Source: Oligoflexales bacterium (GTDB taxonomy: Bacteria > Bdellovibrionota_B > Oligoflexia > Oligoflexales > CACXFL01). From it: a stretch of 7,397 nucleotides of DNA. Under the pieces are notes generated by a model, which was not told the origin of the DNA, did not search any database, and saw only the letters and a list, made by a program, of their open reading frames with translations. The position numbers were made by a program, and so were the translations under genes. The stretch is from positions 1 through 7,397 of the forward strand of contig JANQHA010000031.1 in the NCBI GenBank assembly GCA_028282865.1. The letters run 5' to 3'. Shown one piece after another: positions 4,942 through 7,397 of the stretch (within the stretch, counting starts at the first letter, position 1; each line of letters opens with the position of its first letter).

Positions 4942-5622
4942 TCACGACTCCGTCGGAAATGAGAAGGTACACTGCGTTCGAAAGATAGCCAGCTCGTTGG
5001 TCTGCTGATTGCGGTCACTATTGATCGTACAAATAACATAAGCGGGAGAATACGGCTCGTCTGGCATGACATCAAGCGAGTATGTATGAGCATGCATGAC
5101 ACCTGCAGGTCCGGCAAAATGAGATCTGTATATCAAAGCCTCTCCAGCTTCCTTCTCTTTATGCAGTGCCGCATACAGCGCCAAATTAATATCCTGATTT
5201 ACAAATTGAAAAGTCTTTGGCAAACCATTACGTCGCCAATGACTCTCTTCTGCCCGATTCCCCCAAGCTGAAACAGCCACCTCAGGCAATGGAAGAGTCA
5301 CGACAGCCTCCTTGCCACCGCGCTTATCAAATAGACTACATTTTAGAGAATTCTCGGAATCTTTAAGTGGTGGCAGCTCGGCAAGCGGTCGTTTTACAGT
5401 CATTTGGCAGTGGCTTGCGTCGCGGTCCAGCTGCCATCCATCCTCCCAGCCTTGAACCTCGAGTTTTGGAAAACTTGCCTGAGAATGGACCAAGGCAACC
5501 CCGAGAACTCCAGGCGCAGACCAGTTTTGAACCTCATAGCCACTATTCAAGCTCTGGCCATAAACCGGCTGAATAGAAAAATAGCATAATAATATTAATA
5601 GAATACTCCAGAAATCTCGCAT
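4942..5622 (-). CDS. Exported protein of unknown function with four cysteines
   Basis: The 226-residue product begins MRDFWSILLILLCYFSIQPV followed by YGQ, a classical Sec signal peptide with probable cleavage after Gly22 (VYG|Q). Cys13 lies in the hydrophobic core preceded by Leu, so it is not a lipobox. The mature protein of about 204 residues has four cysteines (72, 95, 198, 218), consistent with two periplasmic or extracellular disulfides, and is Trp-rich in its first 100 residues. No transmembrane segment follows. No domain is recognised; HAHTYS near 177-182 is not enough to claim a metal site. ATG 5622 is chosen because AGGAG lies six bases upstream and the signal peptide begins there; a TTG at 5682 would add 20 hydrophilic residues. 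A candidate promoter (TTGACC, 17 bases, TATCCA) lies just upstream. Overlapping plus-strand frames are judged to be shadows. Confidence 0.75.
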   Translation of the reverse strand: MRDFWSILLILLCYFSIQPVYGQSLNSGYEVQNWSAPGVLGVALVHSQASFPKLEVQGWEDGWQLDRDASHCQMTVKRPLAELPPLKDSENSLKCSLFDKRGGKEAVVTLPLPEVAVSAWGNRAEESHWRRNGLPKTFQFVNQDINLALYAALHKEKEAGEALIYRSHFAGPAGVMHAHTYSLDVMPDEPYSPAYVICTINSDRNQQTNELAIFRTQCTFSFPTES

Positions 5623-5653
5623 CTCAGCTCCTGTTTTTTGATCTGTTAGATTC

Positions 5654-5682
5654 TGGATATCCCAAATTGGCCAGCTGGTCAA
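5654..5682 (-). promoter_or_regulatory. Candidate promoter of the exported-protein gene
   Basis: On the minus strand, TTGACC (5677-5682) and TATCCA (5654-5659) are separated by 17 bases and end 31 bases before the ATG at 5622. The -35 matches five of six consensus positions but the -10 only three. The -35 lies within the palindrome at 5665-5684, so a dimeric regulator bound there would occlude RNA polymerase. Confidence 0.3.
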
Positions 5683-5691
5683 TTATTTTTT
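5665..5691 (+). terminator. Palindrome followed by a T run: plus-strand terminator or operator
   Basis: Bases 5665-5684 (AATTGGCCAGCTGGTCAATT) are a near-perfect 20-bp dyad. As plus-strand RNA they form an 8-bp stem with one G-U pair and an AGCU loop, followed one base later by six T (5686-5691), the layout of an intrinsic terminator. No plus-strand gene ends nearby, so it would stop only antisense transcription out of the 4942-5622 region. As DNA it could instead be an operator over the -35 box of that minus-strand gene. Confidence 0.35.
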
Positions 5692-5784
5692 GCATTTTGA
5701 TAATTTTTGTAATTCCAAGTCTTTTACTGACACAATTTGTCAAAAGCACGGAGCGAACAATCGGGCTGTTCTAAGTCAACGGTC

Positions 5785-5805
5785 ATCGGGACAAAGTGTC
5801 CCGAT
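5785..5805. terminator. Perfect 9-bp hairpin downstream of the phosphatase gene
   Basis: ATCGGGACA (5785-5793) and TGTCCCGAT (5797-5805) form a perfect 9-bp stem with a three-base loop. It begins 33 bases after the stop of the minus-strand phosphatase gene, a sensible place for a terminator or an RNA-stabilising 3' hairpin. No U tract follows on either strand, so intrinsic termination is doubtful. The ATCGGG half also occurs at 5760-5765, in the loop of a smaller dyad (GAACA 5755-5759 with TGTTC 5767-5771), so alternative pairing is possible. Confidence 0.4.
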
Positions 5806-5838
5806 TATCAAGAGTAACAAAGCGGAACACAAAACAGT

Positions 5839-6864
5839 TTATTCCTCGGTGCCAAGAAGGATTCTCTCACCAAACCAACCTGGATGATATTTTGAGTTGC
5901 TAGCGTTAGAGTCAGCCGATCTCAAAATACGAATCGCAGTGGCGCCAGCCTCCTGGGCATCGATTATGTCGGTATCAGCATCACCAAAATAGAAGGTAAT
6001 ACTTCGCTCCGTTATTGACTCTGTTTTGCTGAGTGGGGCGAATATCACTTGCTCGGTCAAAGACGGAATGAGCGATTTCATAAAGTCACGCAATGGCTTT
6101 GGCTTAGTTTCCCGACGTGCAGTTATTAGGTAAGTATTAGTAGCTCGTTCCTTAGATAGCATCTCCAAAATACCAAGTGCCACCTGTTTCTTCTTGCTAA
6201 GCTTTTTATCTCCACTATTTACCCACGCCCACCAGTCCTCGCCCCCCGGACGCACTTGCAAATGAGCGGCTCTTCTAGTGGCTTCAACAAAATTATTAGA
6301 GGAAAACAGTAAGGTATCATCAATATCGAACCCAACACTGTCACCTTTAGCGACATTACTAAGTAAGTATTTTTTTGCAGAAGCTTTGCTTAAAATGCGA
6401 AGTCCAAAGAACTCAGCTAACTCACTAGACTCGTAATCACACCTATTTATCAGTCGGTTAATAGACTTGCTGTCTTTCATCCACGCGATGCGTGACGACT
6501 CTGTTAGGAAACGAAAGCGACGGCGTCCTTTGACATAAAGGCCATCTAAATACGATTCAGACTCACTGATAGTTAAACGGCCGCTATCATAAGAGAGATC
6601 AGCTTGGGCTCTGTCTAAAAAAGGCATAAGTATTTCGACCTTGCCAGATGGCTCGACATCTCCTAGTCCCTTGAACGCCACTTGATAAACTTTGAGATCA
6701 ACCTCGTGTTTCTTCACTTTACGCTGAACAGTGCGATCCGTCTCAGTGAGATAAACCTCAATGTACTCATAGTCACCATCGCAAACAAAGCTTATTTTTT
6801 TCTCCGCAAATAGTTGACTAGAAAATAAAGTAAAAAAACAAATCACAGAAAAACATCTCATCAT
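5839..6864 (-). CDS. Class B (AphA-like) acid phosphatase with extra N-terminal domain
   Basis: The 341-residue protein starts with a signal peptide (cleavage likely after Ala20, LFA|EKK) and so acts in the periplasm or outside. Residues about 175-341 match the class B nonspecific acid phosphatase AphA, a HAD enzyme that removes phosphate from nucleotides and other organic phosphomonoesters. Visible are FDIDDTLLFSS (nucleophile Asp180, acid/base Asp182), LITAR with Thr248, Lys280 as probable motif III, FGDADTD (metal ligands Asp295 and Asp299), and the AphA-type tail with AIRILR and FGERI. E. coli AphA is 237 residues with little before the catalytic domain. Here about 150 residues of unknown, probably beta-rich sequence precede it, with Cys28 and Cys142. 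The ATG at 6864 has GGAG seven bases upstream. It lies 46 bases after the PLD-like gene on the same strand, so the two probably form an operon. Phosphatase call strong; substrate and N-terminal role unknown. Confidence 0.85.
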   Translation of the reverse strand: MMRCFSVICFFTLFSSQLFAEKKISFVCDGDYEYIEVYLTETDRTVQRKVKKHEVDLKVYQVAFKGLGDVEPSGKVEILMPFLDRAQADLSYDSGRLTISESESYLDGLYVKGRRRFRFLTESSRIAWMKDSKSINRLINRCDYESSELAEFFGLRILSKASAKKYLLSNVAKGDSVGFDIDDTLLFSSNNFVEATRRAAHLQVRPGGEDWWAWVNSGDKKLSKKKQVALGILEMLSKERATNTYLITARRETKPKPLRDFMKSLIPSLTEQVIFAPLSKTESITERSITFYFGDADTDIIDAQEAGATAIRILRSADSNASNSKYHPGWFGERILLGTEE

Positions 6865-6910
6865 TTAGCTACTCCTTATAAATAAAAATCTATCGCTCAG
6901 ACACCCAACA

Positions 6911-7397
6911 TCATCTTTGACAAGCAGTCTCTTTATAAGCTTTCCTAAGCGTCATAATCTCTTGACGATTCAAACTCACTGGAACAAAGAAACACGGCCC
7001 CATCCCTTTCTTCTTTTTAACTTCTGCCAAAAGAGATTTAAACCCATCAGTACCACCATAAGACTGTATTTTCTTAAATTTGGCGATATACCTCTTCGCA
7101 AGTGACTTAAGCTTAAAATCGATTAAGTTCTCGAATTTACCAAACTCAGAGGTCTTCGACCAATTATAGCTCCCCGTTAAAACCCGCTCATCATTTATCA
7201 CCATGAATTTGGCATGCATCAATTTAGTCCCACGACCGTCGTTTGGTGTAGAAACCTTATATAAAACATTAGCTCCTTGATCTGACAATGATTCATCGAA
7301 TTTGCCATCATGGCTAGTACTCAATAGGTCCCAACTCTCCGAATGATTCAGCACCATATCAATTTTAACATCGCGCTCTAGTGCACTATTCAATGCA
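6911..7397 (-). CDS. Phospholipase D/HKD-superfamily protein, 5' end beyond window
   Basis: The frame is open to the right edge of the window, so the start and N-terminal part are missing; about 161 C-terminal residues are seen. The visible piece begins in a typical PLD-domain helix/strand (ALERDVKIDMVLN) and contains an HKD motif, MHAKFMVIND followed by GSYNWS. In HxK(x)4D the last residue is Asn rather than Asp, with an Asp immediately after it. HKD enzymes use the His as nucleophile on phosphodiesters: phospholipids (phospholipase D, cardiolipin synthase) or nucleic acid (Nuc-type endonuclease). The GSYNW wording and small size resemble the nuclease-like, single-domain members. A first HKD motif, signal peptide or membrane anchor may lie outside. 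After the motif come a Lys-rich stretch and a tail with two cysteines. It is followed 46 bases later by the AphA-like phosphatase gene, probably in one operon. Confidence 0.82.
   Translation of the reverse strand, partial: ALNSALERDVKIDMVLNHSESWDLLSTSHDGKFDESLSDQGANVLYKVSTPNDGRGTKLMHAKFMVINDERVLTGSYNWSKTSEFGKFENLIDFKLKSLAKRYIAKFKKIQSYGGTDGFKSLLAEVKKKKGMGPCFFVPVSLNRQEIMTLRKAYKETACQR

Noticed and set aside
4926..5117. Minus-strand short ORF overlapping the exported-protein gene
   Set aside because: Shadow in another frame of 4942-5622, which has a signal peptide and ribosome-binding site.
5086..5271. Plus-strand short ORF inside the exported-protein gene
   Set aside because: No ribosome-binding site and no recognisable product; antisense of a better-supported gene.
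5367..5589. Two overlapping plus-strand ORFs inside the exported-protein gene
   Set aside because: Antisense, low-complexity products, no ribosome-binding sites.
5737..5742. Minus-strand TTGACA as a -35 box
   Set aside because: No acceptable -10 hexamer 15-19 bases downstream; kept only as part of a dyad.
5690..5887. Plus-strand 65-codon ORF in the dyad-rich gap
   Set aside because: No Shine-Dalgarno before its ATG, runs into the 3' end of the phosphatase gene on the other strand, and its product looks random.
6917..7105. Plus-strand 62-codon ORF opposite the PLD-like gene
   Set aside because: Antisense to a gene with a clear HKD motif; no features of its own.

Overview
The window looks like a chromosomal segment from a moderately AT-rich Gram-negative bacterium. 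The support is two lipoproteins with lipobox cysteines, a class B (AphA-type) periplasmic acid phosphatase, another signal-peptide protein with four cysteines in its mature part, and a DUF368/PopT membrane protein. The mix of exported unknown proteins, an ATP-type/Lys-containing phosphofructokinase and an orphan HipB-like regulator would fit the Bdellovibrionota/Oligoflexia or a related delta-like lineage. That placement is a weak impression, not a demonstrated identity. No tRNA, rRNA, CRISPR array, integrase or transposase is visible.

Layout. Bases 1-417 contain no intact gene of normal size. They hold what looks like the 3' end of a protein gene split across three reading frames (1-220). 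This overlaps a 34-codon single-membrane-segment ORF with a very strong Shine-Dalgarno sequence (207-311), whose sequence seems to continue in the +1 frame to 417. Next come a minus-strand zinc carboxypeptidase-like deacylase of the AstE/aspartoacylase family (373-1350), two plus-strand lipoprotein genes 7 bases apart (1428-1736, 1744-2283), and a minus-strand DUF368 polyprenyl-phosphate transporter gene (2266-3276) whose 3' end overlaps the second lipoprotein gene by 18 bases. A divergent promoter region separates it from a plus-strand 6-phosphofructokinase gene (3430-4491).

Downstream of pfkA is a purine-rich structured repeat element (about 4495-4588). It is followed by an orphan HipB-like helix-turn-helix gene (4629-4853), whose start codon lies at the edge of an 18-bp palindrome resembling an autoregulatory operator. 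There is no hipA partner. A hairpin at 4890-4920 separates this gene from a minus-strand gene for an unknown exported protein (4942-5622). A 216-base gap rich in dyads (5623-5838) precedes a minus-strand pair running in from the right edge: a PLD/HKD-superfamily protein (6911 to beyond 7397, 5' end cut off) followed by an AphA-like acid phosphatase with an unusual extra N-terminal domain (5839-6864).

The genes do not form a single pathway. The PLD-like and AphA-like pair could work together outside the cytoplasm on phosphodiester and phosphomonoester substrates such as nucleic acid fragments (inference). PopT would recycle the lipid carrier for envelope polymers, and Pfk commits sugar to glycolysis. 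The most noteworthy items are the apparently decayed left-end operon with its small membrane ORF, the HipB orphan with its palindrome and adjoining repeat, the dyad-rich intergenic region, and the two-domain AphA-like phosphatase.
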